Shown here one piece after another: positions 20,644 to 30,558 of a DNA stretch of 64,000 nucleotides. This DNA is from Leptospira ainlahdjerensis (GTDB lineage: Bacteria; Spirochaetota; Leptospiria; Leptospirales; Leptospiraceae): NCBI RefSeq assembly GCF_016919175.1, contig NZ_JAFFPU010000082.1, forward strand, positions 42,930-106,929, given 5' to 3'. The translations under genes were made by a program, and so were the position numbers. The first letter of the stretch is position 1, and every line of letters begins with the position of its first letter. The notes below the pieces were generated by a model that did no database searches, was not told the DNA's origin, and worked only from the letters and a program-made list of their open reading frames with translations.

Positions 20644-21522
20644 TTATTTCGATCTTTTTTTAGGGTTAATCTTTTTTTTCGCAGACCCTTTTGTTTTTTT
20701 CGCTGTGATTTTTGTTTGGGAAAGATTCTTATCGGGAGAAAGATAGGACTCGATTCTTTTTGCGACATTCTCCCATCCCTCGTCGAGCATAAGATTGTGC
20801 CCCATATTCGGAAAAATTTCCGGTTTTACTCCGTATGCGTTCGCGGTAAGGGTCACCTCCCAAGGTGGAAAAAATCTGTCCTTTTCTCCGCCGATCACGA
20901 GCAGAGGAGTCTTTATTTTTTTAGTTTTGGGAAGAGATAGGGCGAGCATTCCAAGAAACGCCCAAAAGGATTCGTCTTGGAGACGGGAAGCGTAGTGGAA
21001 AGCTTTTGTGTCGCTTAACAATTTGGAGAAAAACAGTTCCTGACTCAGTTTCGGATCCTCCACGAACGGAAACAACGAAAGAGTTGTAAGAACTTTTAAG
21101 AAACGAATCGGGTGTTTGAATAATAATTCCAGGGTGATTCTAAAAACACCGTAAGGTGGAACGCTCGCGAGCAAAACCGCTTTTGGAATATCAGCGGTTT
21201 CTAATGTTTTTTGAACGACCAGCCCTCCCATGGAATGTCCCACCAAAACCGTGGAGTCGGGTAATTGAGCTAAAACTTTTCGAACGTCTTGAACATAGTC
21301 TGAGATCGAAGTCCAGCGAAAGGAACCGATGCTCGGGCTTTTCCCGTGGCCCCTAAGATCGAGAGTATAAACTTCGTATCCCGCTTTTTGAAAGTAGGGA
21401 ACAAAATTTTCGTTCCAACACCAAGCGCCATGCCAAGCCCCATGTACAAAAAGAATCGGAGGTTTTTCCGAGGTCGAGGATTTGGAGGATTTTAGGGCTG
21501 GTTTGTGTTCGTAGTGGACCAT
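20644..21522 (-). CDS. Alpha/beta-hydrolase with basic C-terminal tail
   Basis: A 292-residue alpha/beta-hydrolase. The oxyanion region is FVHGAWHGAWCWNENFVPYF, the nucleophile elbow VLVGHSMGGLVVQ (Ser), and an acid/His pair is seen near GGEKDRFFPP and NMGHNLML. A lipase- or esterase-like activity is likely. The last 25 residues are mostly Lys/Arg/Ser/Thr, unusual for the family, and could bind nucleic acid or membrane. No signal peptide. Confidence 0.8.
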   Translation of the reverse strand: MVHYEHKPALKSSKSSTSEKPPILFVHGAWHGAWCWNENFVPYFQKAGYEVYTLDLRGHGKSPSIGSFRWTSISDYVQDVRKVLAQLPDSTVLVGHSMGGLVVQKTLETADIPKAVLLASVPPYGVFRITLELLFKHPIRFLKVLTTLSLFPFVEDPKLSQELFFSKLLSDTKAFHYASRLQDESFWAFLGMLALSLPKTKKIKTPLLVIGGEKDRFFPPWEVTLTANAYGVKPEIFPNMGHNLMLDEGWENVAKRIESYLSPDKNLSQTKITAKKTKGSAKKKINPKKRSK

Positions 21523-21852
21523 AAGCGGATGAAATGTCTTCGATCCTTTCCGGACTGCAACGAAAAAACGAGCCGAGTTTTTTTAAGAATTTAAAAAGCG
21601 GCCACTCGAAGAGAGCCAAACGCGCGTTTGTCGAAAAAAAAATCACCGTTCGGATTCAAAAATCAAGCTGATCGGAATTCAAACCGGGTAAGATAGGATC
21701 CCTGCGTAGAAGTCATTTGTTGATTCTATCGATTCGTAAAGGGGAAGAAAAGTGGCATAGGGTTTTTTGCCCTATGCCGTCTCATTGGCTTGAGATTTGA
21801 GTGTGAGGGGAATATTAAAAATATTCAATTTTTTAGGAACCTTTTACGGCCC
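21523..21852. other. Intergenic stretch with a strong hairpin
   Basis: There is no gene here. It contains the 25-bp hairpin at 21754-21778 that follows the lipoprotein gene on the minus strand. An open minus frame at 21353-21646 is a shadow of the hydrolase and its upstream region. Confidence 0.4.
21754..21778. terminator. 9-7-9 hairpin after the lipoprotein gene
   Basis: GGCATAGGG / CCCTATGCC with a seven-base loop, about 75 bp past the stop of the minus-strand gene at 21853. A similar hairpin lies at 22325-22349. No T-run follows on the minus strand. Confidence 0.5.
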
Positions 21853-22188
21853 TCAGAGGGGGCATCTTTTGGAATAAGAACCCTGGATCAATTTTTCACC
21901 TTTATTTGCTAAGTCCGGAAAAAGACGAATGTTGACACCGTATAATTTCTGAGCGTCCTCAAGTTTCCGAAGACAAATCGAAACTTCTTCGGATTCAGGT
22001 CCTTCGGCTCTTTCGATTTTTTCACATTCACATTTCGTTTCACCGAGAACGGTCGCATATTCCACAAGTGCGGCGAGCTGGGAATCCGACTTCGTTTTAC
22101 AATTTTCGAAAACGGAAATTGAAAAGAAGACACAAACTATAGATAGAAAATTTTTTATCCTAGAGCGATTTTCGAATATCAGATTCAT
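21853..22188 (-). CDS. Small putative lipoprotein
   Basis: ATG 22188 is preferred over the in-frame 22239 because it begins a typical export signal (about residues 8-28, FLSIVCVFFSISVFENC) ending in a spirochaetal lipobox-like Cys. The mature part of about 80 residues has CECEK, a further Cys in SICLRKLE and a C-terminal KRCPL, so disulfides are likely. Family unknown. It probably lies in the periplasm or outer membrane. Confidence 0.6.
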   Translation of the reverse strand: MNLIFENRSRIKNFLSIVCVFFSISVFENCKTKSDSQLAALVEYATVLGETKCECEKIERAEGPESEEVSICLRKLEDAQKLYGVNIRLFPDLANKGEKLIQGSYSKRCPL

Positions 22189-22324
22189 GACGATTTCCAA
22201 AAGATCGGATCGATCCTTCTCATAAGGAGGATAAAACACCTCGTCCGAACGTCATCAGAGGATACGTTTCTTTTGGGAATGAGTCAAGGAGGAATCTAAG
22301 TCGTTCCCCGTTTCGATGGAGAAT

Positions 22325-22349
22325 GCCATAGGGGCTTTCACCCTATGGC
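22325..22349. terminator. 9-7-9 hairpin after the cyclase gene
   Basis: GCCATAGGG / CCCTATGGC with a seven-base loop, 44 bp past the stop of the minus-strand cyclase gene. Same geometry and ATAGGG/CCCTAT stem core as 21754-21778. Confidence 0.5.
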
Positions 22350-22392
22350 AACGTGGAAAGTTGAATCTACATTCTAAAATTAGAATATAGAT

Positions 22393-23013
22393 TCAATAGA
22401 AGAGTCGATAGGCTTTTGGAGTTCCTGCCGGAGCATCCGGTAATTCTTCAAATCGAAGGTGCTTTTCCCGGACTTGTTCGAAGACGGATTGTGTGACTAA
22501 AATTTCTCCCGCTTCCGCCGTATCCTCTCCGAGTTTGCTCGCGGTGTTGACTTCGGAGCCGAAAACGTCCGTATCTCCGATTTTCAAGACCTTTCCGAAT
22601 CCGAGCCCTACGCAGAGAAGTATTTTTTCTTCCGGGATTTTGTCCTGGTTGTAGTTTATAAGAATCTGTTGCATTTTGATCGCGGATTCGATTCCTTTTC
22701 CCACGTTTCGAAAGATCACCAGGAAACTATCTCCTTCGGATTTTAAAAGAATTCCGTCGTGATCTTCGATGATCGGAATGAGAATTCTTTCTGATTCGTG
22801 GATGGTTTGCAAAAAGTGAATGATCCCGAATCTTTCGACTCCTCTGGAAAAACCGGAAAGATCCGTAAACATCACACACCATTCTTCTCCGAAAAGATCC
22901 CAGATTCTTTGATCGACTAATGTTTTGTCGGCTCCGGGTTGCAATCGATCTTGGATCAATTTTTCCAATCTGTCTTCGGAGGCGCTTGCTCCGATCGTTC
23001 TACGAAATGCCAT
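22393..23013 (-). CDS. Class III adenylate/guanylate cyclase catalytic domain protein
   Basis: This 206-residue protein is essentially a single cyclase domain. The metal-binding residues are D51 (MFTDLSGFS) and D95 (KSEGDSF). The adenine-selecting Lys is K91, with Asp D149 near GDTDVFG. The transition-state pair is N156 and K160 (VNTASKLGE), where Arg is usual. It should make cAMP in the cytoplasm, with possibly altered activity because of the Lys. There is no regulatory domain. A cNMP-binding protein is encoded at 52035. Confidence 0.8.
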   Translation of the reverse strand: MAFRRTIGASASEDRLEKLIQDRLQPGADKTLVDQRIWDLFGEEWCVMFTDLSGFSRGVERFGIIHFLQTIHESERILIPIIEDHDGILLKSEGDSFLVIFRNVGKGIESAIKMQQILINYNQDKIPEEKILLCVGLGFGKVLKIGDTDVFGSEVNTASKLGEDTAEAGEILVTQSVFEQVREKHLRFEELPDAPAGTPKAYRLFY

Positions 23014-23270
23014 AAGACCTCTTTGGAGAATTTAGAGATGAATCCAAACGAATTCAGAATCCAAACGTTGTATTCAGAATTCACTTTCTGTCAACGGGAA
23101 ACTGAGAGATCTCGCTTTTTCTTTGAGGAATCGAGCCGGGTGGCTGAAAGGAACAGACGTTCTACAAGAATAAATTCTTTCCTATAAGATAAAATTTTTG
23201 CTCACAACGGATCTTGTGTTCCTCTGGAGGGGGAAGAAGGAAGAGAATCTCTCAAAAAAAAGAACCACTT

Positions 23271-23793
23271 CCAGGAGCTTAGAATTAAAGAATCAAGTCG
23301 TGTTTATCACAGAGCAGTCCGCGGTCAAGGAAGCGCCGTGGTCGTTGGAATCGACGTCGCAAAACCACTTTCGCATCCCGCATACACGTTAGGCAACGCG
23401 GACGAGTTGGAAAATCTCAAAGAAGAAGCGGAGACTTTGTGTTCGAAAATCATAGTCTTTCGGCGATATCTTCGAAACGAAAAGGACGTAAGGACGGCGG
23501 CCAAAGGAACGTTAGATGCTTTTGATGGAATCGAGATTCTTTTAATAACGCGGGGCGCGCTTACGTTTTGTTCACAACTTACGGAAGACTCCCGGGATCT
23601 AGGGTTGACATCAACTTGAAAAAAGCTTGGCTCGTTGTTAGGAGGATCATTCCGATTCGCATCGCGCAAAAGTCGGCGGATCATCAACATTTCTTCGATC
23701 GCAGACCTCGGAGGAATGAATCGTCTTTCACACTACGCAGCTTCCAAATGCGGATTCGCGGATCTTTTGACACTTTTAAGAATTTAGATCGAT
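23271..23793 (+). pseudogene. Decayed SDR-family oxidoreductase
   Basis: Fragments in three frames reconstruct one gene. LKNQVVFIT comes first, then with a frame change a glycine-rich start, then VVGIDVAKPLSHPAYTLGNA (from 23338), EEAETLCSKIIVF, LDAFDGIEILL, and far downstream RIINISSIADLGGMNRLSHY followed by AASKCGFADL (about 23676-23765). The last piece holds the SDR Ser/Tyr/Lys triad. The IDV start of the second strand and the long insert recall the mycofactocin-associated SDR subgroup. At least three lesions are present and the 3' third is missing. Confidence 0.65.
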
Positions 23794-23847
23794 GAAAATT
23801 CGCACGATGATTTGATTGTCTCTTTGACAAAAGATGGAAGGTAGATT

Positions 23848-25290
23848 ATGATTTTCGTTCGCATATCTTCGTGGTTCCTGTGTTTTATTCTGATCGGTTG
23901 TTTTTATTCTTCTCCGATCCGAACGATTCCCCTCAAACCGAATTCGGTTTCCGTCAACTGGGAAGAACGAACAAAGGAAGCGGTTCGGATTCTTCAGGAT
24001 TTGATTCGAATTCGTACGGAACGAAAAAACGAAATCGAAGTCGTTCGTTATCTCCAAGCTCTTTTACAAAAGGAAGGAATTCCTTCGAAGATCTACGCTT
24101 CGAAAGAACATCCAGAACACGCAAACTTGGTCGCGGTTCTCGAACCCAAAAAGAAAAGCTCACTCAAAGGAATTATCTTGGGTAATCATAACGACGTTGT
24201 AGAAGCCGACGAATCCGAATGGACCGTTCCTCCTTATTCCGGTCAGATCGTAGACGGAAAAATTTACGGAAGAGGGGCTTTGGATATGAAAGGCCTTGCT
24301 GTGATGCAACTCGTCGCGTTTTTAGAATTAAAACGTTCCAATATAGAACTCAAACGAAAAGTGATGTTTTTGTCGCTCGCTGACGAAGAGAGTGGAAGTC
24401 TCTGGGGCGCCCGGTATATGGCGAAGGAACACAAAAGTATATTCGAAGATTATGATACGATGTTAAACGAAGGCGGAGTTGCCACCAAAGACGTGGGAAT
24501 TCCGGGTTCGACGATCTTTAACATTCAATACGCCGAAAAGGGAAACCTCTGGTTAAGACTGAGAGCAAAAGGCCAGAGCGGCCACGGGAGCGCGCCGACT
24601 TCCGATTATGCGACGTTGAATTTGATTCGGTTTTACGAAGAGGTTTTAAGTTACGACGTAGGGGTTAGAATCACGGAAGAGACCAGAGCTTATTTCTATC
24701 AGTTGGGAAAAGTCGCTTCCTTTCCCACTTCCTTTTTTTTGAAAAATGCGTCTAACCCCTTGATCAAACCCTTTCTCACCGGAACTCTCAAAAAAAGCAA
24801 ACATCTCGCGGCGATGACGAGTAATACGAAAGCGATTACGGGAATTCAATCTTTGGAAGGGGGCGGATACAACGTTCTTTCCGGAGAAACATTAGGAAAA
24901 TTGGATATTCGAGTACTTCCGGGTTTTGATACGAAAGAATACTTCGAAAGAATCAGAGAACTCGCCAAACCGTACGGAGTGGAAGTCGAAATCGAGGACG
25001 ATATCGGTCCGGATGATTCTCCTCTCGAAGACGAACTCTTTCAGATTCTCGCGAACGTTTCCGTTTCTAATGTTCCCGGAAGTGTCGCTGCTCCGTTTAT
25101 GTCTTCGGGAAAAACGGATAACGCACGATTTAGAAGAATCGGGATTCGTTGTTACGGACTCAATCCTGCCGTGCTGACTTCAAAGGACACGGAAACACTT
25201 CACGGGAAGGATGAAAACATCAGTATCGAAAACTTAAAACTGGGGTCCCGGATTCTTTTTGAAACTCTCTATCAGTATGTGACTCCTTAG
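23848..25290 (+). CDS. M20-family metallopeptidase, lipoprotein
   Basis: This 480-residue protein begins with a lipoprotein signal ending FILIGCFYSS. Zinc ligands of the M20 family are visible: His in LGNHNDV, Asp in RGALDMKG, the Glu pair in LADEESGS, a further acid in LNEGG, and His in ETLHGKDEN. The dimerisation domain (about 210-340) has GQSGHGSAP. It removes amino acids or hydrolyses small peptides/amides, probably outside the inner membrane. Full length for the family; substrate unknown. Stands alone between a pseudogene and a convergent gene. Confidence 0.88.
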   Translation: MIFVRISSWFLCFILIGCFYSSPIRTIPLKPNSVSVNWEERTKEAVRILQDLIRIRTERKNEIEVVRYLQALLQKEGIPSKIYASKEHPEHANLVAVLEPKKKSSLKGIILGNHNDVVEADESEWTVPPYSGQIVDGKIYGRGALDMKGLAVMQLVAFLELKRSNIELKRKVMFLSLADEESGSLWGARYMAKEHKSIFEDYDTMLNEGGVATKDVGIPGSTIFNIQYAEKGNLWLRLRAKGQSGHGSAPTSDYATLNLIRFYEEVLSYDVGVRITEETRAYFYQLGKVASFPTSFFLKNASNPLIKPFLTGTLKKSKHLAAMTSNTKAITGIQSLEGGGYNVLSGETLGKLDIRVLPGFDTKEYFERIRELAKPYGVEVEIEDDIGPDDSPLEDELFQILANVSVSNVPGSVAAPFMSSGKTDNARFRRIGIRCYGLNPAVLTSKDTETLHGKDENISIENLKLGSRILFETLYQYVTP

Positions 25291-25340
25291 AGACTTTTCG
25301 AACCGGCGCGGAACACTTTGGCTTGGTTTTCTTCGCGCTG

Positions 25341-26858
25341 TTACAAGGATTTTAAAAAGTTTAGAAGATGACTCCTTTCTCTGATATCTAATTTTAGAAA
25401 GTAGTTTTTACTTTTTTCGGCTTCTCCTCCGTGCCAGAGAATCGCTTCAGTCAAATTCCGCGCCCTTCCGTCGTGAAGATAGCGGGTGTGACCGTTCACT
25501 TCTTCAAAAAGTCCGATTCCCCAGAGAGGAGGAGTTCTCCATTCTCTTCCGTTCGCCTCCCCGTCCGGTCTTTGATCGGCGAGCCCTTCTCCCATGTCGT
25601 GTAACAAAAGGTCGGTGTAAGGACGAATCGTCTGATTGGATAGTTCGGGAAAATCCGCGTCAGAGCGAGTTAAGATTTTTGGAATATGACAATTTTTGCA
25701 ACCTGCCTTGAAGAATAATTCCTTACCGAAAAGTACGCTCGAGTTGGAAGCTTTTCTCCGGGCAGGAACTGCGACGAGCTTCATATAATTCGTGATCGCG
25801 TCTATTTTGGATTGTGGAATCTCAGGAGCTCCTCCGTTAACGGCGGCTTGACATTGGGTCTGGCCGATCAAGCAGTTTTCGTCTGGGAAGAGAGGGGAAG
25901 TGATTCCCAGGTCACCCAAAAAGGCGGCTGAATTTTGAAGGATCAAATTCGGGTTGTTCGCTTTCCACCCGAATCTTCCCAGGCTCGAACCGGAACCGGT
26001 TTGATTCTGAATGTAATTTGGTTTACCGGAAATTCCGTCACCGTCGAGATCGTCCGGATCCGCAAAGGAAAGAATCGTATTTTCGGGAATCGCCTCCAAT
26101 AGACCGAGCCCGATTACTTGTTGAGGAACCCTCAGAGAAGTTTTGATGTCGGTGGGAAAAGCCCCATATCCTAAATTCGAAAAATTGAATATAGGAAAAC
26201 GAAGGTTATAGGTCGAACCGTCAGCAAATTTGCCTTCGATTTCTTGATAGGTTAAAGTCGCGGTTCCTTCCTTGGATACTCCCGCGACGGAGTTGGGTTG
26301 AAACTGGCCTCCGTATTGTGGATCCGGAGAATGGGAATTCGGACCGGAACTCAATCGTATGAGACTGAAAGTTAGAGCCTCTCCGTCTTCTTCCAGGGCT
26401 CTTCCGTTTCCGATATGACAGCTAACGCAAGAATTGGAATGGAAGAATGGACCAAGTCCGTCCCGATCCGGGAGGGTCGCCGAAAAACCCGGAATCCAAG
26501 GAACCTCAAAAACGGCTTGTCCCACGGTAAACTCCGAAATCACGTTCAAAGAAGAATCCGGTGCAAACTGACGAAAAGCGGAAGCTCCGATCTGAAAACT
26601 AGTCATCCGGTTTCCTCCTTGGTATTCCTCTCCAACTTCATAATCCCAGGGATTCACCGAAGGGAGATTAGAGAGGACGAGAAGGATGGAAGCGAGTTCG
26701 AAACAAGAGAGATCGGAGGGACAATTTTCATTCTTCGGAATTTGACAACCCACAAACGAAAGAACCAAAAACCCTGCGAAGAAAAACCGAATTCTCCAAT
26801 AAGCCGCTGCCTTAGAAGGAAAAAGACGAAACGTATAAATCGAAATTTTAGTACACAT
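25341..26858 (-). CDS. Di-heme c-type oxidoreductase lipoprotein (DUF1111 family)
   Basis: This 505-residue protein has an N-terminal lipobox-like segment (LVLSFVGCQ, Cys about 38) and two heme c sites: CVSCH at about 144-148, with GNGRA after it, and CKNCH around residue 390. DRDGLGPFFHSNSC and the C-terminal RYLHDGRARNLTEAILWHGG block are diagnostic of the DUF1111 di-heme group, related to MauG-like peroxidases. It should act in the periplasm as an electron-transfer or oxidative enzyme. It lies 16 bp downstream of the RCC1-repeat lipoprotein gene and is probably in the same operon. Confidence 0.88.
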   Translation of the reverse strand: MCTKISIYTFRLFPSKAAAYWRIRFFFAGFLVLSFVGCQIPKNENCPSDLSCFELASILLVLSNLPSVNPWDYEVGEEYQGGNRMTSFQIGASAFRQFAPDSSLNVISEFTVGQAVFEVPWIPGFSATLPDRDGLGPFFHSNSCVSCHIGNGRALEEDGEALTFSLIRLSSGPNSHSPDPQYGGQFQPNSVAGVSKEGTATLTYQEIEGKFADGSTYNLRFPIFNFSNLGYGAFPTDIKTSLRVPQQVIGLGLLEAIPENTILSFADPDDLDGDGISGKPNYIQNQTGSGSSLGRFGWKANNPNLILQNSAAFLGDLGITSPLFPDENCLIGQTQCQAAVNGGAPEIPQSKIDAITNYMKLVAVPARRKASNSSVLFGKELFFKAGCKNCHIPKILTRSDADFPELSNQTIRPYTDLLLHDMGEGLADQRPDGEANGREWRTPPLWGIGLFEEVNGHTRYLHDGRARNLTEAILWHGGEAEKSKNYFLKLDIRERSHLLNFLKSL

Positions 26859-26873
26859 TCTAAATAGTGAATA

Positions 26874-28412
26874 TTAAGGAAGGTTTATGTAAACTGGAGT
26901 CGCTGCTCCCCAGTTCGTCTGAAGATCAGGCCTTCCTAGAGAACCTTTGAAATTCCAACCCCAGCCGTAAAGCGAGCCGTCCGCCAGAAGGGCGAAGTTG
27001 TGGGTAGCCCCGCATCCGAAATGGACAAGATTTTTGATGCCGATTACTGCGCTGCTGGGCGTGTAAATTTTTGTAGTGGCGGTTTCTCCGATCCCGAGAT
27101 TGGCCGTGGCACCGTTGGCTCCCCAACCCTTAACACTTCCGTCGCTTAAGACCGCAAAGCTTTGGGTTCCGCCGGCCCAAACGGATACAGCATTTTGAAT
27201 ATTCAAAACTTCTGCTGGAGTGTGGCCGGGGGTCGGAGAGCCGCTTCCGCCGATTCCAAGTTGCCCGCTTGCATTCAAACCCCATGAATAGACCTTACCG
27301 TCGGATTTGAGCGCGAGAATATGATCTCTTCCGTTTGCAATCTGTTTGATTCCGCTGAGACCCGCAACTTTTAGAGGTGTAGAATGAATCGTTGTATTCG
27401 TATCGATCGCTCCGTTTCCAAGATTACCGTATTGATTTCTTCCCCAGACATAAACTTCACCGTTTGTGGTAAGCGCTGCGGAATGTTGAGAACCTGCAAC
27501 GACCTGGATGACGTCGCTAAGTCCCACAACCGAAACCGGTGTGGAGGAGATGGTTGTCGCGGTCATCCCGGTTGCTCCGTTTCCTAGTTGGCCTACGTTA
27601 TTCAAACCAAAGGAAAGAATTGTTCCATCCGATTTCAAAATGAGTCCATGATCAAAGCCGTATGCGCCCATCACCGCGTCGTTGACACCGGGAATTTCGG
27701 AAGGTGGCAATCGAGGTCCGGCGTTGGAAGGAGTTGTGGGATCGGTGTTATTGCTTCCTATTCCCAATTGGCCGTTTGCATTGGTTCCCCAGGTAAAAAC
27801 TTTGCCGTTCTTTAGGATCGCCATTGAATTGTTCTGCGTAAAATGAATGCTCGAAATTTCTCCGATCGAATTCAACTTCGTGATGATATCATTGATCCCG
27901 TCTCCCGTGGAAGTTCCGGTTCCGAGTTGACCGAAATTATTTCTTCCCACCGTGTAGACGTTTCCGTCTTTTAAAAAGCCGGAGTGAGCGGCTCCCGCGG
28001 AAAGCTTGGATCCGAAGTAAATATGAATTTCTTTTTGTAGGATCTCCCCGTCCGGACCTTTCCATCGAAACTGAAGTGTATTCTCTCCGTTGACCGGTTT
28101 GAAAGCAGGAACCTTAGTCAAAAGATTCTTTTCTTCGGAGTTGATGGAGCCTGTGTTTACAAAAGCGACCCTTTCTCCGTTTCGAAATACCTCCAAAGTT
28201 CCACTTTCCTGCGTGGAAACCGAAGGTTCGAGTTGGTATACGGAGACAATTTCTCCTTCCTTGGGAGAAACGACTTCAAAAACACCTGAGGAGGAAGAAT
28301 TCGAATGTGCCAGTGCTAAACCAACGGATGCAAGCGCATTGGCATCGGAGGCTTTTTCGCCACAATTCAGAATCCAGAGAAGGCTAGCGAGGGAGAGTAG
28401 TTTGGATTTCAT
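26874..28412 (-). CDS. RCC1-repeat (beta-propeller) lipoprotein
   Basis: This 512-residue lipoprotein has lipobox LLWILNC, then an Ig-like strand-rich segment (about 45-135). Six to seven RCC1 repeats of about 55 residues follow, each with a variant of [20 protein letters not shown]. They should form a seven-bladed propeller exposed in the periplasm or on the surface. The ribosome site AAGAGGAAATT is good. It pairs with the di-heme gene downstream, which may point to a shared envelope complex. The repeated DNA within the gene is coding and is not an independent repeat. Confidence 0.88.
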   Translation of the reverse strand: MKSKLLSLASLLWILNCGEKASDANALASVGLALAHSNSSSSGVFEVVSPKEGEIVSVYQLEPSVSTQESGTLEVFRNGERVAFVNTGSINSEEKNLLTKVPAFKPVNGENTLQFRWKGPDGEILQKEIHIYFGSKLSAGAAHSGFLKDGNVYTVGRNNFGQLGTGTSTGDGINDIITKLNSIGEISSIHFTQNNSMAILKNGKVFTWGTNANGQLGIGSNNTDPTTPSNAGPRLPPSEIPGVNDAVMGAYGFDHGLILKSDGTILSFGLNNVGQLGNGATGMTATTISSTPVSVVGLSDVIQVVAGSQHSAALTTNGEVYVWGRNQYGNLGNGAIDTNTTIHSTPLKVAGLSGIKQIANGRDHILALKSDGKVYSWGLNASGQLGIGGSGSPTPGHTPAEVLNIQNAVSVWAGGTQSFAVLSDGSVKGWGANGATANLGIGETATTKIYTPSSAVIGIKNLVHFGCGATHNFALLADGSLYGWGWNFKGSLGRPDLQTNWGAATPVYINLP

Positions 28413-28581
28413 AATTTCCTCTTATTTTGATAATGAGAGTAATTCTCAATATCAATCTAGCCATCCAAAAGATAAGTTGGCTTGCGTCAAGAAATTCTTC
28501 TGGATCGAAAGAGAAATCGGGGCTTGTTTTTGGTTTGAAAGATCCATCCAAAAATGCACTTGGGATCTCCAGAGATTCGCC

Positions 28582-28733
28582 TTGTCGGAGCTACGACGCC
28601 CTTCTGTAAAAGTCGCGCGCCCCACCCCAAATTTTGGGTGGAGGGGTGGGTGGCGGAAGAATTCCGGAAGCTTTCCTCTATCACAAAATCAAACTTTTCG
28701 CAAGAGAAAATTCTCTTGTAAGAATTCCTACAA
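28582..28733 (+). repeat. Dispersed palindrome-ended element, copy 2
   Basis: 152 bp, forward orientation. It begins TTGTCGGAGCTACGAC and ends TTGTAAGAATTCCTACAA. Inside are CTTCTGTAAAAGTCGCGCGC, the inverted-repeat core CCACCC...GGGTGG and CTCTATCACAAAATC. It lies in the divergent region between the RCC1 lipoprotein and the lipoprotein at 29083. Confidence 0.9.
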
Positions 28734-28816
28734 AATTCCTTGTCTCAGGAGCTTTCTCGTTGCACCGCCTTTGAGTTCATATCCTTACCCACAAGTTGTC
28801 TGGGTTTTCAGTTAAT

Positions 28817-28968
28817 TTGTCGGAGCTACGACGCCCTTCTGTAAAAGTCGCGCGCCCCACCCAAATTTTGGGTGGAGGGGAGCGGTGGCGGGAAAAATTC
28901 CGGAAACTATCCTCTATCACAAAATCACAGCTTTGCAAGAAAAAGTCCCCGTGTCGGAACTCCGACAA
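28817..28968 (+). repeat. Dispersed palindrome-ended element, copy 3
   Basis: 152 bp, same orientation as copy 2, with 83 bp between them. The first about 45 bases are nearly identical to copy 2. Its right end is TGTCGGAACTCCGACA rather than the TAGGA type, so end types can be exchanged. Confidence 0.9.
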
Positions 28969-29082
28969 AATCTGGGGTATTTTGAATTGTTTTTTTTTCG
29001 CAATTCGTGAACGAGGATATGCATTTGACAGAGCTGGGAAGATTCTTAAACTCGTGAAAATTCTTTCCTGGAGAATTCTTAG

Positions 29083-30558
29083 ATGAATCGTAAAGCGAGT
29101 ATTCTTATCCCAATCCTTCTTTTGGCGGTCGGTTTTTGGAATTGTAAAAAAGAACTGAGCGTGTCGATGGCCACCTCCACTTCCTTAAGCGACAAGCTCG
29201 CCTTTGCGGCGTTAGGTGGAGGTTCCTGGAAACCCGAAGAAGGCGCTGAATTTGTAAAAATGCATTTTTATCCGGACGAAGGTTTTCAATTAAAGAAGGT
29301 GGAAGTAGATTCCTGTAAGGGAGAATTTACGGATGCGGTCACGGCTTATATCAACTTTGACGAACTCAGCGCTTCGGCTACGTTAAGCGGAACCAAGGCG
29401 ATCGTTTCCTTTGATAAACCTGTCTACTCACGATCAGTGACAATTAACTTTCGAAAGAATAAGGATCTCTGTATCGGAGAAATCCGTTTTTACGACGAAA
29501 GAGACAAACCGTTCTCGCTCAAACTTCCGAAAATCGTGGAAGGTTCCGCCAAAGCTTCCGAAACCGCGAGCCCTGTTTTATCCTACGACGTGATGAATCT
29601 TTTTGATTCCCGTTACGAGTATGCTTGGGCTTCCGATAAAAAAGGAAAGGGCGTAACTTTGGATTTTAAATTCAAAGAACCTCAGACCATTAACTCGATC
29701 AAAATCTGGAACGGTTATCAAAGATCGGACCAACATTGTTATTCCAACGGAAGATTGAAAACCGCAACTCTTACGGGAGACAACGGTTATGTTCAGAAGA
29801 TTCAAGTGCAGGATATCCTCGGCCCTCAAGAGATCGTTTTGGAAAAAAGTTTCGAAGGCTCCTCTCTCCGTTTGACCGTCGATGATATCTACGCGGGAAA
29901 AATGTACAAAGGATTGGTTCTCAGTGAGATTCGATTCGGAAAGGATAAGAACTGGATTCTTATCAATCCGATTTCGAGATCGCAGACCATAGCGCGGCAA
30001 AATCATCTTCAATTCACTCCACCCGATTTGGATATGATTCTCAATCACGGGCTTCGCGGTTCGGAGGTTTCCGCACTTCCGGAAGAAATTCAGAGCACGG
30101 AAACAATCGCACAAACGGAATCTTCCGCTTCGACGGAAGATACAAACGGAGTCAGAATCGAATCCAATTGGTCTTTGAGAATGCGTTCGGACGGTTCCTT
30201 TTTTATGGAAGGAAACACTCAGGATCAAACGAGCGGAGACACAAGTTTCGTGAATAAGACGAGTAAGTTTTACGCGATCGGAAACTACGAAGTCAAAGAA
30301 TCGTCCGCCGATTCCTTAAAGTTGAGAGTATTCGGTTATATGCGAAAATACTCATCTTCTTTCGAGGAATCCTATGGAGACATGGACTGCAACGGTTGTG
30401 GAAGAGATTGTAACATGGCAGAAACGGATCCGGATAAGAAGGAGATTATCTTTCAGGATTTTATCACGATCAAAAAATTAAACGGAAATATCTATGTTCA
30501 GAACACGAGCCCGAGTCGAAAACTAGATTTTAAAACTTTGGAGATGGCTCTCGAGTGA
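29083..30558 (+). CDS. Lipoprotein with NADase-type/discoidin-like glycan-binding domain
   Basis: This 491-residue lipoprotein has lipobox VGFWNCKK. Residues about 150-290 form a discoidin-like beta-sandwich: [18 protein letters not shown], then [20 protein letters not shown] and LVLSEIRFG. This is the pattern of the NADase-type glycan-binding (F5/8-like) domain found in Leptospira surface proteins. The C-terminal part (about 345-490) is a separate strand-rich domain with four Cys in DCNGCGRDC. It probably binds carbohydrate at the cell surface. Its end overlaps the next gene (GTGA). Confidence 0.75.
   Translation: MNRKASILIPILLLAVGFWNCKKELSVSMATSTSLSDKLAFAALGGGSWKPEEGAEFVKMHFYPDEGFQLKKVEVDSCKGEFTDAVTAYINFDELSASATLSGTKAIVSFDKPVYSRSVTINFRKNKDLCIGEIRFYDERDKPFSLKLPKIVEGSAKASETASPVLSYDVMNLFDSRYEYAWASDKKGKGVTLDFKFKEPQTINSIKIWNGYQRSDQHCYSNGRLKTATLTGDNGYVQKIQVQDILGPQEIVLEKSFEGSSLRLTVDDIYAGKMYKGLVLSEIRFGKDKNWILINPISRSQTIARQNHLQFTPPDLDMILNHGLRGSEVSALPEEIQSTETIAQTESSASTEDTNGVRIESNWSLRMRSDGSFFMEGNTQDQTSGDTSFVNKTSKFYAIGNYEVKESSADSLKLRVFGYMRKYSSSFEESYGDMDCNGCGRDCNMAETDPDKKEIIFQDFITIKKLNGNIYVQNTSPSRKLDFKTLEMALE

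Noticed and set aside
26900..28000. Regularly spaced DNA similarity suggestive of a tandem repeat
   Set aside because: The period corresponds to RCC1 protein repeats inside an intact gene, not a CRISPR or satellite.
28090..28815. 241-codon plus-strand open frame
   Set aside because: Antisense to the RCC1 lipoprotein signal region and then runs through a dispersed repeat; not a gene.
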